Source of the DNA: Pelagihabitans pacificus
Lineage (GTDB): Bacteria > Bacteroidota > Bacteroidia > Flavobacteriales > Flavobacteriaceae
Direction of reading: 5' to 3'
Length of the DNA: 64,000 nucleotides
NCBI RefSeq assembly: GCF_009371985.2
Contig: NZ_VIKU02000001.1
Location: forward strand, 1,302,001 to 1,366,000
The position numbers were made by a program, and so were the translations under genes. The notes under the pieces are model-generated. The model was not told where the DNA came from, made no database searches, and saw only the letters and a program-made list of their open reading frames with translations. Below, piece by piece: positions 37,231 to 47,173 of this stretch (positions are counted from its first letter, which is position 1; each line of letters starts with the position of its first letter).

Positions 37231-37752
37231 TCAAACTGCGTGTTCCCGATTAAGAAGGTAATATCTGTGTTCGTTGTAAATCTTTCCGTTCTTATAGATT
37301 GCATCTTTAAAGATAGCTTCTTTTTTAAAACCGCTTTTTTCAAGAACTTTCATCGAAGCTATATTGTATTCAAAGACCCCTGAAAATATCCGAACGAAAC
37401 CCAAGACACTAAAACCATACGCTGTCAAAAGTCGTACTGCTTCACTGGCAATCCCCTTTCCCCAAAAGCCTTCTCCGATCCAATAGCCTATTTCCGCCGT
37501 TTTTTTGTAAACGTCTTTTTGAGCCACTAGGCCAACCACCCCACAGAGTTCACCGTTGAATTCAACCGCAAAATTATGTGTTGGCTTTTGTTTTCCCGAA
37601 AGCTCAATAAAGAATTTGGCATCGTTTTGGGTGTAGGGATGTGGAAAATAATCCCTCAAGTTGTCCCATATGTTTTTGTTGTTTGCAAGCGCGGCCAATT
37701 GCGAGGTATCGCTCAGTTCTAATTGCCGAATTCGAATGATCTTTGTTTCCAT
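37231..37752 (-). CDS. GNAT-family N-acetyltransferase (RimJ/RimL type)
   Basis: The 173-aa protein opens IIRIRQLELSDTSQLAALANN and has the acetyl-CoA binding segment EIGYWIGEGFWGKGIASEAV near 90-110. NIASMKVLEKSGFKKEA follows near 130-146, the standard order of RimJ/RimL-like acetyltransferases. The acceptor is probably an alpha-amino group of a protein or small molecule. It is flanked on both sides by minus-strand genes with short gaps (50 bp to the AKR gene). Confidence 0.85.
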   Translation of the reverse strand: METKIIRIRQLELSDTSQLAALANNKNIWDNLRDYFPHPYTQNDAKFFIELSGKQKPTHNFAVEFNGELCGVVGLVAQKDVYKKTAEIGYWIGEGFWGKGIASEAVRLLTAYGFSVLGFVRIFSGVFEYNIASMKVLEKSGFKKEAIFKDAIYKNGKIYNEHRYYLLNREHAV

Positions 37753-37802
37753 AATCAGAAAAGTATTCTTTGGCGGACAAAATCCGTTATTTCAAGAAAG
37801 AC

Positions 37803-38678
37803 CTAAGGCACTTCTGAACCCTTGCTCGCCTCCAATAGTAGAAACCAATCCTCCAATTCCATTTGAATCTTTAGGGCGTCGACCGACTTTTTTAAACGGG
37901 ATTCATTAGCGGTTCCCACAACGGGATGAATGTTTGCGGGGTGCCTCAGAATCCAAGCCAGCAACAACTGATCTTCGGTAGCATCATACTTTTCGGTTAG
38001 GGGTTCCAACACCCTTTGTATCCGTTGGGTCTTTGGGGTATTTTCCTTAAAGTAAGACCCCAGCGGACTCCACGACATCGCTATTCTTTTTCCCACAATA
38101 CAGTCATCCAAGATGCCATTGTACTGAACCTCATTGGCGGTGAGTGAATACTCCATCTGGTTCCCCGAGACCGGAAGCACCGTCTCCAGAAGGGCTATCT
38201 GGGAAGGTGTAAAGTTCGATACGCCGAAGTCCCTTATTTTTCCGGTATTCTTCAAACTGTCGACAGCCTCGCCAATTTCCGCCGGGGACAGCAACGGACT
38301 GGGGCGATGCAACAATAAAAGGTCGATATAGTCGGTTTGAAGATTTTGCAGCGATCGGTCGACCGACCAAAGGATGTAATCTTTCGAATAATTATAATGC
38401 TTGACCTTGTTCGGACGTTCCTTGGTATCGAATTGAATACCACATTTGGTAATCAGCTGAATTTTATCGCGCTTTGTCTTACTGCTTGAAAACGCTTTGC
38501 CAAATTCCGCCTCGGTAGTATAATCGCCGTAGATATCCGCATGGTCGAAAGTGGTAATTCCAAGGTCGACACAACCATGGATCATTTTGACCATTTGGGC
38601 CAAAGGAAACCGCTTTCCCCAACGACCCCATGTCATCGTGCCGGCAATAATTTTCGAATACTTGATCTTGTTCTTCAT
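37803..38678 (-). CDS. Aldo/keto reductase (oxidoreductase of the YdhF type)
   Basis: The 291-aa TIM-barrel enzyme shows the catalytic Asp and Tyr in FDHADIYGDY (about 40-49), the lysine near KRDKIQLITKCG, and the conserved LLLHRPSPLL, GVSNFTPSQIALLE and LAWILRHP segments. It reduces or oxidises an unknown carbonyl or alcohol with NADPH. The ATG at 38678 is the only good start. It is divergent from the moxR operon with a 159-bp gap. Confidence 0.9.
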   Translation of the reverse strand: MKNKIKYSKIIAGTMTWGRWGKRFPLAQMVKMIHGCVDLGITTFDHADIYGDYTTEAEFGKAFSSSKTKRDKIQLITKCGIQFDTKERPNKVKHYNYSKDYILWSVDRSLQNLQTDYIDLLLLHRPSPLLSPAEIGEAVDSLKNTGKIRDFGVSNFTPSQIALLETVLPVSGNQMEYSLTANEVQYNGILDDCIVGKRIAMSWSPLGSYFKENTPKTQRIQRVLEPLTEKYDATEDQLLLAWILRHPANIHPVVGTANESRLKKSVDALKIQMELEDWFLLLEASKGSEVP

Positions 38679-38837
38679 AAGCCAGTGAAATTAAAAATAA
38701 ATCCCTTAAAAACTTCATAAATATCGGGGCTTCAGCTATTTTTTAACCAATCGTTAACAGCAAAACAAGGATTTAATTTTCAATTTGCACCTCTGTTTGA
38801 TACCGGACCAATCAAAACCAAAATCTTATAAAGTTAT

Positions 38838-39839
38838 ATGGAAGAAAATACTGCAGTAGACGTTAGCGCTGTGAACGAGAAAATTGCCCAGGAAAGTGCT
38901 TTTATAGACCTGCTGATGTTGGAAATGAACAAGGTAATCGTAGGCCAGAAACATATGGTCGAACGGTTATTGATCGGTCTACTGGGACAAGGGCATATTT
39001 TGCTGGAGGGAGTTCCAGGACTTGCAAAAACCTTGGCGATCAATACCTTGGCAAAAGCCGTTAAAGGAAGTTTTAGCAGAATTCAGTTTACTCCCGACCT
39101 TTTGCCGGCGGATGTCATAGGAACGATGATCTACAATATGAAGGTCAACGATTTCTCGATTAAAAAAGGGCCCATTTTCGCTAATTTTGTCCTTGCGGAT
39201 GAAATCAACAGGGCTCCCGCGAAAGTACAGTCCGCCTTGCTGGAAGCCATGCAGGAAAAACAGGTCACCATTGGCGATGAAACCTTTATTCTTGATAAAC
39301 CTTTCCTGGTCATGGCTACCCAAAACCCGGTAGAGCAAGAAGGTACGTACCCCCTGCCAGAAGCCCAGGTAGATCGTTTTATGTTGAAAACCATTATCGA
39401 CTATCCCAAAATGAACGAAGAGCAACTGGTTATGCGCCAGAATCTTCTAGGCAACTACGAAGAGGTCAAGTCCGTGGTGACCTTAAAACAGATTTTGAGT
39501 GCGCAACAGGCGGTACGGGAGGTATACATGGATGAAAAAATCGAAAAATATATCCTGGATATCGTTTTTGCCACACGGTATCCCGAAAAATATAATTTGG
39601 CCGACCTAAAACCCTTGATTAGTTTCGGAGCATCCCCGAGGGGAAGCATCAATATGGGGAATGCTGCCAAGTGTTATGCTTTTATCAAAAGACGGGGCTA
39701 CGTAGTGCCAGAGGATGTACGCGCCATAGTGCACGATGTTTTAAGACATCGAATTGGCATCACTTACGAGGCCGAGGCCGAGAATATCACTTCCGAAGAA
39801 ATCATCAACAAGATTGTAAACGAGATTGAAGTGCCCTAA
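38838..39839 (+). CDS. MoxR-type AAA+ ATPase
   Basis: This is a chaperone-like ATPase believed to help assemble or mature metal-dependent and VWA-domain complexes. The 333-aa sequence has Walker A GVPGLAKT (58-65), Walker B VLADEINR (D121, E122) and the MoxR motif NRAPAKVQSALLEAMQEKQVTI. It is the first gene of a MoxR-DUF58-Bat operon. A possible promoter box (TCAATTTG, 38780-38787) lies 50 nt upstream; the match to TAnnTTTG is imperfect. Confidence 0.95.
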   Translation: MEENTAVDVSAVNEKIAQESAFIDLLMLEMNKVIVGQKHMVERLLIGLLGQGHILLEGVPGLAKTLAINTLAKAVKGSFSRIQFTPDLLPADVIGTMIYNMKVNDFSIKKGPIFANFVLADEINRAPAKVQSALLEAMQEKQVTIGDETFILDKPFLVMATQNPVEQEGTYPLPEAQVDRFMLKTIIDYPKMNEEQLVMRQNLLGNYEEVKSVVTLKQILSAQQAVREVYMDEKIEKYILDIVFATRYPEKYNLADLKPLISFGASPRGSINMGNAAKCYAFIKRRGYVVPEDVRAIVHDVLRHRIGITYEAEAENITSEEIINKIVNEIEVP

Positions 39840-39923
39840 GAAAAGTCGGCAGTCACTGTGGTAGTAGCTCAAAATACAATTGAACCAACTTCCTGTTATT
39901 ACTGAAAACTGCCCACTGATAAG

Positions 39924-40790
39924 ATGGATACCAAGGAACTACTTAAAAAAGTACGAAAGATCGAAATCAAGACGCGCCGTCTGTCCGATCATATCTTTGG
40001 TGGGGAATACCATTCTACCTTCAAGGGGCGGGGTATGACCTTTAGCGAAGTAAGGCAGTATCAGTTCGGGGATGATGTTCGAAGTATCGATTGGAACGTT
40101 ACCGCCCGTTACAACGAACCGTTCGTCAAAGTATTCGAGGAAGAGCGTGAGTTGACCATGATGTTGATGGTCGATGTAAGTGGTTCCGAGCTTTTTGGGA
40201 CTACCAACAGGTTCAAAAAAGAAATTATCACGGAGATATCGGCAACCTTGGCGTTTTCTTCCTTACAAAACAATGATAAAGCGGGCCTCATGCTATTTTC
40301 GGATACCGTAGAGCTTTACATTCCTCCCAAAAAAGGAAAAAGTCACGTATTGCGCATTATCAGGGAGTTGCTTGAATTCAAACCTAAAAGTAACAAGACC
40401 GACCTTTCGGAAGCCTTAAGGTTCCTCAGTAGTGTCATGAAGAAGAAGGCTATCGTGTTCATTCTTTCCGATTTTATCACCGACGACTATGAAAAAACGC
40501 TTAAAATCGCAGGCAATAAACACGATGTGACAGGGATTAGGGTATACGACCAACGGGAAGAAAGTATTCCCAATATAGGTATGGTGCAAATGCGCGACGC
40601 CGAAACCGGCACGGTACGTTTGATAAATACTCAATCGAAAAAGGTACGGCTTGCTTACGGGAAATACCATAGGGAAAGGGAAGATTATTTCGTCAACACC
40701 TTTACCAAATCGGGTTGTGGCACCCTTAATTGTCGGGTAGACGAGAGCTATGTAAAAAAACTATTGGGTTATTTTAAGCGAAGGGCGTAA
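39924..40790 (+). CDS. DUF58 domain protein (VWA-like, Bat operon)
   Basis: The 288-aa cytoplasmic protein has the GGEYHSTFKGRGMTFSEVRQYQFGDDVRSIDWNVTAR segment that defines DUF58, followed by the VWA-like MLMVDVSGSELFGT with a MIDAS-type D-x-S-x-S. It is the usual partner of MoxR and Bat proteins. It lies 84 bp after moxR and 2 bp before the next gene, so it belongs to the same transcript. Stress tolerance and assembly of an envelope complex is the reported context. Confidence 0.93.
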   Translation: MDTKELLKKVRKIEIKTRRLSDHIFGGEYHSTFKGRGMTFSEVRQYQFGDDVRSIDWNVTARYNEPFVKVFEEERELTMMLMVDVSGSELFGTTNRFKKEIITEISATLAFSSLQNNDKAGLMLFSDTVELYIPPKKGKSHVLRIIRELLEFKPKSNKTDLSEALRFLSSVMKKKAIVFILSDFITDDYEKTLKIAGNKHDVTGIRVYDQREESIPNIGMVQMRDAETGTVRLINTQSKKVRLAYGKYHREREDYFVNTFTKSGCGTLNCRVDESYVKKLLGYFKRRA

Positions 40791-40792
40791 CT

Positions 40793-42454
40793 ATGAAGAG
40801 TAGAAACCTAAACATGTCAAACACCGTAGTGTCATCGTTTTTAAAACGATGTTGTCTCCTGTGCTTCTTTACGGTATCGCTTCAGCTGTTTTCTCAAACC
40901 CCACCCAGGATATCCTCCGAAGTAGACACTACCTTTATCAAGATAGGCGATCAGATTATGTGGAAGGTACTGGTAGAAACCGATACTACCGCACAGGTTA
41001 TCTTTCCTGAGGGACAAACCTTTTCTCCCTTGGAAACGGTTGAAGCCTTCAAGACCGATACGACCAGGAAAAAAGATCGGATGGCACTTCAAAAGACATA
41101 TGCACTTACCCAGTTCGATTCCGGCGTGTATAAGCTCCCCGCCCAGCGTATCGAGATCGATGGCAGGGGATATTTCACCGATTCGTTGATGGTGAACGTT
41201 GCTACGGTGCCTGTAGACACCACTACCCAGAAAATGTTTGATATCAAACCTTTGATGGAAGTAGAAAAAAGCAATGCCAAATTGTGGAAAATTATGCTTG
41301 GCATCGTGCTCGGATTATTTGTACTCGGTGTATTGTTCTATTGGTTTGTGATTCGGAAAAAACCGCTGACCGAGGAGGAGAAAGAAGCGCTGTTGCCCCC
41401 CTACGATCGGGCATTACTTGAGTTGAAAAAACTAGAGAACTCAAAGTATCTCATTCAAGATGAATACAAACAATACTATTCCGAATTAACGGACATCGTT
41501 CGCTCCTATCTCGAAGAAGATGTACACGTTTCAGCCTTGGAAAGCACTACCGACGAGTTAATCGATAAGCTTGAAATGCTAAAGGATGCGGGAGAGCTCG
41601 AATTGGATGACGATACGCTAGATCAATTCAAGAAAATCCTGCAGACCGCCGATTTGGTAAAATTTGCGAAATCAAAACCGCCCACAACCGTAGCAGAGCA
41701 AGACCGCAAATCGATTGAACAAATCGTGATAAAAACCCATGAGGCCCTTCCCGAACCCACCGAGGAAGAATTGATGCAGCAGGCAGAATTCCTGGAGGAA
41801 TACAACCGCAAAAAACAACGACGCAAAATCATCATCGGTTCCGCCGCAGTGCTTGCACTACTTTTTACAATTTCTGCCATTGCCATCGCCCGTTATGGAT
41901 TCTCGTATCTGAAGGACACCGTTCTTGGGCACCCTACAAAAGAATTGCTCGATGGGGAATGGGTGGCAAGCTCTTATGGATATCCCCCCATATTATTGGA
42001 AACCCCCAAAGTGCTCAAAAGGGAGCAGGTATCCTTGTCCGCCGAGGAAAAGGAGGCTATCTCGGAGATAAGCACCTTTAACTATCAAAGTTTGGCAGGT
42101 TTGTTTTCAATCGAGGCATCATCGCTAATTTTGACGAAAGGAGCTGAATTCAAACTTGACTTGGCCATTGAAAACTACCTAAAGGGCTTGGAAAGCAGAG
42201 GTACAAAGAACATCATCACTAAACAGGAGGAATTTACCACCGTCAGTGGCATTCAGGGAATAAAGACCTATGGAAGCGGTAAATTCGTTGTTCCCGGGGA
42301 AGAAGACCTGGTCAATGGCAATTATCTGATCTTGAGTTTCGGAGGAGAACAATTTCAACAACAGGTGGCACTAACATGGCTTAAAGAAGACCCTTATGCA
42401 CAAGAAATCGTGGATCGCATCCTTAAAACCATAGAAGTAAAAACAGAAGTCTAA
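40793..42454 (+). CDS. Bat operon membrane protein (third gene, BatD-like/unassigned)
   Basis: The 553-aa protein starts MKSRNLNMSNTVVSS; a later ATG at residue 8 is also possible. It has an N-terminal signal or anchor (about 15-32), a beta-rich periplasmic domain with PPRISSEVDTTFIKIGDQ that resembles a shortened BatD N-terminus, a TM helix (about 166-184), a helical cytoplasmic region (about 195-345) with an HEALPEPTEEEL segment, a second TM helix (about 350-370), and a final domain of about 180 residues. The 2-bp gap to DUF58 and zero gap to batA place it in the operon. The exact role is unknown. Confidence 0.75.
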   Translation: MKSRNLNMSNTVVSSFLKRCCLLCFFTVSLQLFSQTPPRISSEVDTTFIKIGDQIMWKVLVETDTTAQVIFPEGQTFSPLETVEAFKTDTTRKKDRMALQKTYALTQFDSGVYKLPAQRIEIDGRGYFTDSLMVNVATVPVDTTTQKMFDIKPLMEVEKSNAKLWKIMLGIVLGLFVLGVLFYWFVIRKKPLTEEEKEALLPPYDRALLELKKLENSKYLIQDEYKQYYSELTDIVRSYLEEDVHVSALESTTDELIDKLEMLKDAGELELDDDTLDQFKKILQTADLVKFAKSKPPTTVAEQDRKSIEQIVIKTHEALPEPTEEELMQQAEFLEEYNRKKQRRKIIIGSAAVLALLFTISAIAIARYGFSYLKDTVLGHPTKELLDGEWVASSYGYPPILLETPKVLKREQVSLSAEEKEAISEISTFNYQSLAGLFSIEASSLILTKGAEFKLDLAIENYLKGLESRGTKNIITKQEEFTTVSGIQGIKTYGSGKFVVPGEEDLVNGNYLILSFGGEQFQQQVALTWLKEDPYAQEIVDRILKTIEVKTEV

Positions 42455-43453
42455 ATGTTCGAAAATATCGAATTTGCAAACCCTGAATTTTTTTGGTTGC
42501 TGTTGTTGCTTCCTGTGGCCGTTCTATGGTATTTTTTTAAACGTCATGAGCAGAACGCCTCACTGCGGATTTCCAGTATCCAAGGTTTCGCCAAGGAAGG
42601 GATTCTTCCCAGATTGAAGCCTGTATTATTTGTCTTTCGATTGCTCGCATTGGCAGCGATAATAGTTGCCATGGCCCGACCCCAGACCGAAGATATTTCC
42701 ACTCGGACCAAAACCACAAAAGGAATCGATATTGTGATGGCCATCGATGTGTCGTCGAGTATGTTGGCCCGGGATTTAAAGCCGAACCGATTGGCCGCTC
42801 TCAAAAAGGTAGCGGCGGACTTTATTAAAAAACGGCCTAATGATCGTATAGGACTGGTAGCCTACGCAGGGGAAGGCTATACCAAAACCCCGATTACAAG
42901 CGATAAATCGATTGTGTTGAATGCCCTAAGGGAAATTACCTACGGACAATTGAACGATGGTACCGCGATCGGTATGGGTTTGGCCACCTCGGTCAACCGT
43001 TTAAAGGAAAGCAAAGCGATCAGTAAGATCATTATTCTACTGACCGACGGGGTCAACAACTCAGGATTCATAGAACCTCAGACAGCGGCCGACCTAGCCG
43101 TGGAGTTCGATATAAAGACCTATACCATTGGTTTGGGCACCAACGGAAATGCCTTATCCCCGATCGCTTACAATGCCGATGGGTCTTTCAGATATGGCAT
43201 GCGGCAAGTAGAGATTGATGAGGAATTGCTCAAAGACATCGCCAAATCTACCGGAGGTAGATATTTTAGGGCTACCAACAATGAAAAATTGGAAGAGATT
43301 TACGACGAGATCAACAAACTGGAAAAGACCGAAATTGAAGAATTCAAATACTACAAATACGAAGAGAAGTTTAGACCTTGGGTATTGTTGGCAGGGGCTT
43401 TGCTGTTGATCGAATGGGTTGTTAGAAATACTTTTTTTAAAAGTTTTATATGA
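42455..43453 (+). CDS. batA: BatA, VWA-domain inner membrane protein
   Basis: The 332-aa protein has two N-terminal membrane helices (about 10-27 and 55-75), a periplasm-facing VWA domain with MIDAS D98-x-S100-x-S102 (AIDVSSSML) and a C-terminal helix (about 308-325). The Bat proteins were first described as aerotolerance factors in Bacteroides; they are thought to form an inner-membrane complex with BatB. The gene starts directly after the stop of the previous gene and overlaps batB by 4 bp (ATGA). Confidence 0.93.
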   Translation: MFENIEFANPEFFWLLLLLPVAVLWYFFKRHEQNASLRISSIQGFAKEGILPRLKPVLFVFRLLALAAIIVAMARPQTEDISTRTKTTKGIDIVMAIDVSSSMLARDLKPNRLAALKKVAADFIKKRPNDRIGLVAYAGEGYTKTPITSDKSIVLNALREITYGQLNDGTAIGMGLATSVNRLKESKAISKIIILLTDGVNNSGFIEPQTAADLAVEFDIKTYTIGLGTNGNALSPIAYNADGSFRYGMRQVEIDEELLKDIAKSTGGRYFRATNNEKLEEIYDEINKLEKTEIEEFKYYKYEEKFRPWVLLAGALLLIEWVVRNTFFKSFI

Positions 43454-44496
43454 TTCAGCTCGACGAGAAAATATACTTTTATCTGTTAGGGATCATCCCG
43501 GCACTGGTAGTGCTCTTTCTGTTGTTGCAAATTTGGAAAAGGCGCACCCAAAAACAATTTGCAGATGCAAAATTGTTCAGAAGATTGACCCCGGATAAAT
43601 CAAATTTTAAGGCAACCTTGAAGTTGTTGTTCTTCTTGGCCGGACTCACCTTTTTAACACTGGGGCTCGTGAACCCGAAAATGGGTACCAAATTGGAAAC
43701 GGTCAAACGCGAAGGGGTCGATATTGTATTTGCCGTTGATGTCTCCAAGAGTATGTTGGCCGAGGATATTGCCCCTAACCGATTGGAAAAGGCAAAACGC
43801 CTGGTCTCTGAAATTATTAACCAATTGGCGAGTGACCGTATCGGAATAATTGCCTATGCGGGGCAGGCCTATCCACAGTTACCGATTACCACCGACTACG
43901 GAGCGGCAAAAATGTTTTTGCAGGGCATGAACACCGACATGCTTACCTCCCAGGGCACCGCCATTGACCAAGCATTGGAACTGGCTACTACCTACTACGA
44001 CGACGAGGAACAGACCAACCGGGTGTTGTTCATTATTTCCGACGGGGAAGACCATTCGGCAGACGCCACCCTGAATACGGTCGAAAAGGCTGTGGAGGAA
44101 GGCATAAGAATCTACACCATCGGAGTAGGCAAGAGTAAAGGTGCGCCCATACCCCTAAAACGAAACGGTGTGGTTGAAAGCCTGAAGAAAGATTCCCAAG
44201 GCGAAGTGGTCATTACCAAATTGAACGAGGAAGTGCTCATCGATATTGCCGAGGAGGGCAACGGGGAGTACATTGACGGTACCAATACCGATGAGGCCGT
44301 AGCATATATTAAGGAACAATTATTGCAAATGGATAAAAAGGAGTTCGAGGCGAAACAGTTTGCCGAATTCAAAGACCAGTTTCAATGGTTTCTGGGGGCA
44401 GGACTATTATTCTTATTTTTAGACATCTTCGTTTTGGACAAAAAGACCAAGTGGCTTCGTCAATTAAACTTGTTTAATGAAAAATTGGAGGAATAA
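43450..44496 (+). CDS. batB: BatB, VWA-domain inner membrane protein
   Basis: The 348-aa paralogue of BatA has two N-terminal helices, a VWA domain with MIDAS D97-x-S99-x-S101 (AVDVSKSML), and a C-terminal helix (about 318-335). It starts four bases inside the batA end (ATGA overlap), which implies coupled translation and a fixed ratio. The next gene, batC, starts 5 bp after the stop codon. Confidence 0.93.
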   Translation: MIQLDEKIYFYLLGIIPALVVLFLLLQIWKRRTQKQFADAKLFRRLTPDKSNFKATLKLLFFLAGLTFLTLGLVNPKMGTKLETVKREGVDIVFAVDVSKSMLAEDIAPNRLEKAKRLVSEIINQLASDRIGIIAYAGQAYPQLPITTDYGAAKMFLQGMNTDMLTSQGTAIDQALELATTYYDDEEQTNRVLFIISDGEDHSADATLNTVEKAVEEGIRIYTIGVGKSKGAPIPLKRNGVVESLKKDSQGEVVITKLNEEVLIDIAEEGNGEYIDGTNTDEAVAYIKEQLLQMDKKEFEAKQFAEFKDQFQWFLGAGLLFLFLDIFVLDKKTKWLRQLNLFNEKLEE

Positions 44497-44501
44497 GGAA
44501 A

Positions 44502-45356
44502 ATGTACAAACACAGGAAATTGAAATTGATAGTTATATTCGTTCTGGGGTTGAGTAACGCTGTCTCTTTTGCCCAAGAAGACGACAAAGAGCAATTAAAT
44601 GCCCTCAAAGAATCAAAAAACCTTACCTGGGAAGGCAACAAAGACCTTTCGGAAAATAGGTTCATAGAAGCAGAGGTAGATTATAGAAAGGCTATTGCCA
44701 AGAGTGACAAAAACCCCGCGGCACCTTTCAATTTGGGTAATGCCTACTACAATAATGCTACTTACAGTGAAGCCTTCGGACGTTTCAAGCAAGCGGGGGA
44801 ACTGGCGAGTGAAAAGCCCGATAAGCACAAGGCTTATCACAATATGGGAAATGTCTTCATGAAACGAAAGGAATATCAGAAAGCGGTAGAGGCCTATAAG
44901 GAAGCTTTGCGGAACAATCCAAAAGACGAGGAAACCCGTTACAATTTAGCGCTCGCCAAAGAAATGTTGAAAAAAGAGCAGGACAAGAACGACCAAAACA
45001 AAGAGGACGAGAATCAGAAAGATAAGAACGACCAAAAAGACAAAAACGAAGACCAAAAAGAAAACGACGACAAACAAGAACAGAAAGATCAGGATAAAGA
45101 AGGTGAAGAAGGAGATCAACAAGATGAAAATAAAGAGGATAACAAGGAGGGTGACGGGGACAAAAAGGAGGAGCAGAAGAAACAACCGGAAGAAGGTGAT
45201 AAGAAAGAAGAGCAACCACGACGCCCCAATCAGTTGAGTAAGCAACAGATACAGAACCTCTTGGAAGCCATGCAGCAAGAAGAGAAGAAAGTACAGGAGA
45301 AGATAGATGCCAAAAAAATAAAAGGTGTTAAAGTAAAGAACGAGAAAGACTGGTAA
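44502..45356 (+). CDS. batC: BatC, TPR protein with long charged tail
   Basis: The 284-aa exported protein has a signal peptide (about 1-25, ending SFAQ). Three TPR-type repeats follow (about 40-150; FIEAEVDYRKAIAKSDKN, YSEAFGRFKQAGELA, YQKAVEAYKEALRNNPKD). A strongly charged Lys/Glu/Asp/Gln-rich tract fills residues about 160-245, and a short amphipathic end (LSKQQIQNLLEAMQQEEKK) closes the chain. TPRs suggest a scaffold in the Bat complex; the charged tract is an unusual, repeat-like spacer. The batD start overlaps its stop codon by one base. Confidence 0.92.
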   Translation: MYKHRKLKLIVIFVLGLSNAVSFAQEDDKEQLNALKESKNLTWEGNKDLSENRFIEAEVDYRKAIAKSDKNPAAPFNLGNAYYNNATYSEAFGRFKQAGELASEKPDKHKAYHNMGNVFMKRKEYQKAVEAYKEALRNNPKDEETRYNLALAKEMLKKEQDKNDQNKEDENQKDKNDQKDKNEDQKENDDKQEQKDQDKEGEEGDQQDENKEDNKEGDGDKKEEQKKQPEEGDKKEEQPRRPNQLSKQQIQNLLEAMQQEEKKVQEKIDAKKIKGVKVKNEKDW

Positions 45357-47131
45357 TGCCCATGGGTATTAAAAGATATATCATTTTATTACCACTATTG
45401 GCCTTTGCCTTTTTTCTTAAGGCGCAAAGTGCCGATGAGGTTACTTTTGAGGTAAAGCTGAGCAAAAGTAAGCTGGGCATCAACGAGCGCTTGCGCGTAG
45501 ACTTTACCATGAACCAGGACGGCGATGATTTTATTGCCCCGGATTTTCAGGGTTTTAAGGTTTTAATGGGGCCTTCCCAAGCAATTAGCTCCTCTTGGAT
45601 CAATGGTGTGCGTAGTTATTCCAAAACCTACTCCTATACCCTGGCACCCACGGCAAGAGGTAAATTCTCTATCGGACAGGCCTCTATCGTCATCAAGGGG
45701 AAAACCTATAAATCAAGTCCGAAACAGGTCGAAGTTACCGCCGCTGTGGATAAGCCCAACGATGAAATGACGGTCGACGACGTAGCCGACGAAAGCCTCC
45801 ACCTGGTGGCGGAGGTTTCCAAAATAACTCCCTTTTTAAATGAAGCGGTGAGCGTGGTCTACAAACTATATGTGAGTCCAACGATCAGTGTTTCGAACTA
45901 CCGGCCATTAGATAATCCCAAGTACAACAACTTTTGGAGTCAAGACATTCCGGTCACCCGGCTCAATGCCCAAAATGGGACCTATCAAGGAAAACCCTTC
46001 CGTTATGTGGTGTTAAAAAGAGTAGTGCTCTATCCACAACGGGCCGGTAAGTTGGAGATTGAGCCACTCTCATTGGAGGTCACCGTTGACGTACCTACAG
46101 CTCGTCGCGATTTTTTTGGACGCGCCGTGTACGCCTCGACCAACAAAACGGTTTCTGCCGGAAGACGTACGTTGAACGTAAGACAACTGCCAGAACAAGG
46201 CAAGCCTGCCGATTTTAGTGGTGCCGTGGGCGATTTTGATTTTGAGGTCACTACCAGCAAGACCGATCTCAACGCGTCGGAATCGCTACAGGCCAAGGTA
46301 GAGGTACGCGGTAAAGGAAACCTTAAACTATTTCAGCTACCAGAACCCAGTCTCCCAGGCTCCCTAGAAGTATACGAACCGGAATTTGAGGAAAATGTAC
46401 GTACGACACTCTCCGGATCACAAGGGAAGGTTAGCAATAACTACACCATCGTACCGTCCTTTAAGGGGAAGTATCCCATTCCCCCCGTTTCTTTTAGCTA
46501 TTTCGACCCAAAGACCGAAAAGTACAGAACCCTCAGTTCCGATGAAATCATCATCAATGTGTTGTCAGGTCCTACGAGTGGTGCCTCCGATGTTGTTTCA
46601 AGGAGCAAACAGGAAGTCGTGACTACCGGAAACCAGTTCAATTTCATCAAATTACAACCCAACCTTACCGCAATAGGCAGCAATTACTTTTTTGGCTCGC
46701 CGGGCTTTTACCTGTGGTGGCTGCTACCGCTTCTACTAATTCCCGTCGCCATTTATCTAAGCAAGAAAAGAGAAGCAATGGCGGGAGATGTTGTAGGAAA
46801 CCGAATTAAAAAAGCGAACCGACTGGCTAGAAAATATTTATCTACCGCGAAAAAGGCGTTAGGGGATAAAGAGGCTTTTTACATCGCCTTGGAGAAGGCG
46901 TTGCATAACTATTTAAAAGCAAAGCTAAAAATCGAAACCTCCGAATTTAGTAAAGATAAGATAGCCTCGCTTTTACGGGAAAGGAAAGTGGACGAAGATA
47001 CCAGGAACAGGTTCATTAGCCTTTTGAAAAATTGCGAAATGGCCCGTTATAGCCCCTTTTCCAATGTACAGATGCAGCAAGACTACGATACGGCGAGTGA
47101 GGTGATTTCGACAATGGACAAACAGCTTTGA
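45356..47131 (+). CDS. batD: BatD family oxygen-tolerance protein
   Basis: The 591-aa protein has a signal peptide (ending LKAQ near 24), several Ig-like beta domains in the periplasm (about 25-430; VTFEVKLSKSKLGINERLRV, GAVGDFDFEVTTSKTDLNASESL), one transmembrane helix (about 447-468) and a cytoplasmic helical C-terminus with KKALGDKEAFYIALEKAL. The ATG at 45356 reads MPMGIKR; a start at 45362 is also possible. It is the standard fourth Bat component and overlaps batC by one base. Confidence 0.92.
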   Translation: MPMGIKRYIILLPLLAFAFFLKAQSADEVTFEVKLSKSKLGINERLRVDFTMNQDGDDFIAPDFQGFKVLMGPSQAISSSWINGVRSYSKTYSYTLAPTARGKFSIGQASIVIKGKTYKSSPKQVEVTAAVDKPNDEMTVDDVADESLHLVAEVSKITPFLNEAVSVVYKLYVSPTISVSNYRPLDNPKYNNFWSQDIPVTRLNAQNGTYQGKPFRYVVLKRVVLYPQRAGKLEIEPLSLEVTVDVPTARRDFFGRAVYASTNKTVSAGRRTLNVRQLPEQGKPADFSGAVGDFDFEVTTSKTDLNASESLQAKVEVRGKGNLKLFQLPEPSLPGSLEVYEPEFEENVRTTLSGSQGKVSNNYTIVPSFKGKYPIPPVSFSYFDPKTEKYRTLSSDEIIINVLSGPTSGASDVVSRSKQEVVTTGNQFNFIKLQPNLTAIGSNYFFGSPGFYLWWLLPLLLIPVAIYLSKKREAMAGDVVGNRIKKANRLARKYLSTAKKALGDKEAFYIALEKALHNYLKAKLKIETSEFSKDKIASLLRERKVDEDTRNRFISLLKNCEMARYSPFSNVQMQQDYDTASEVISTMDKQL

Positions 47132-47173
47132 AAAAAGTCATGATAAAAAAGAGTAACGATTGAAAGACAAAAC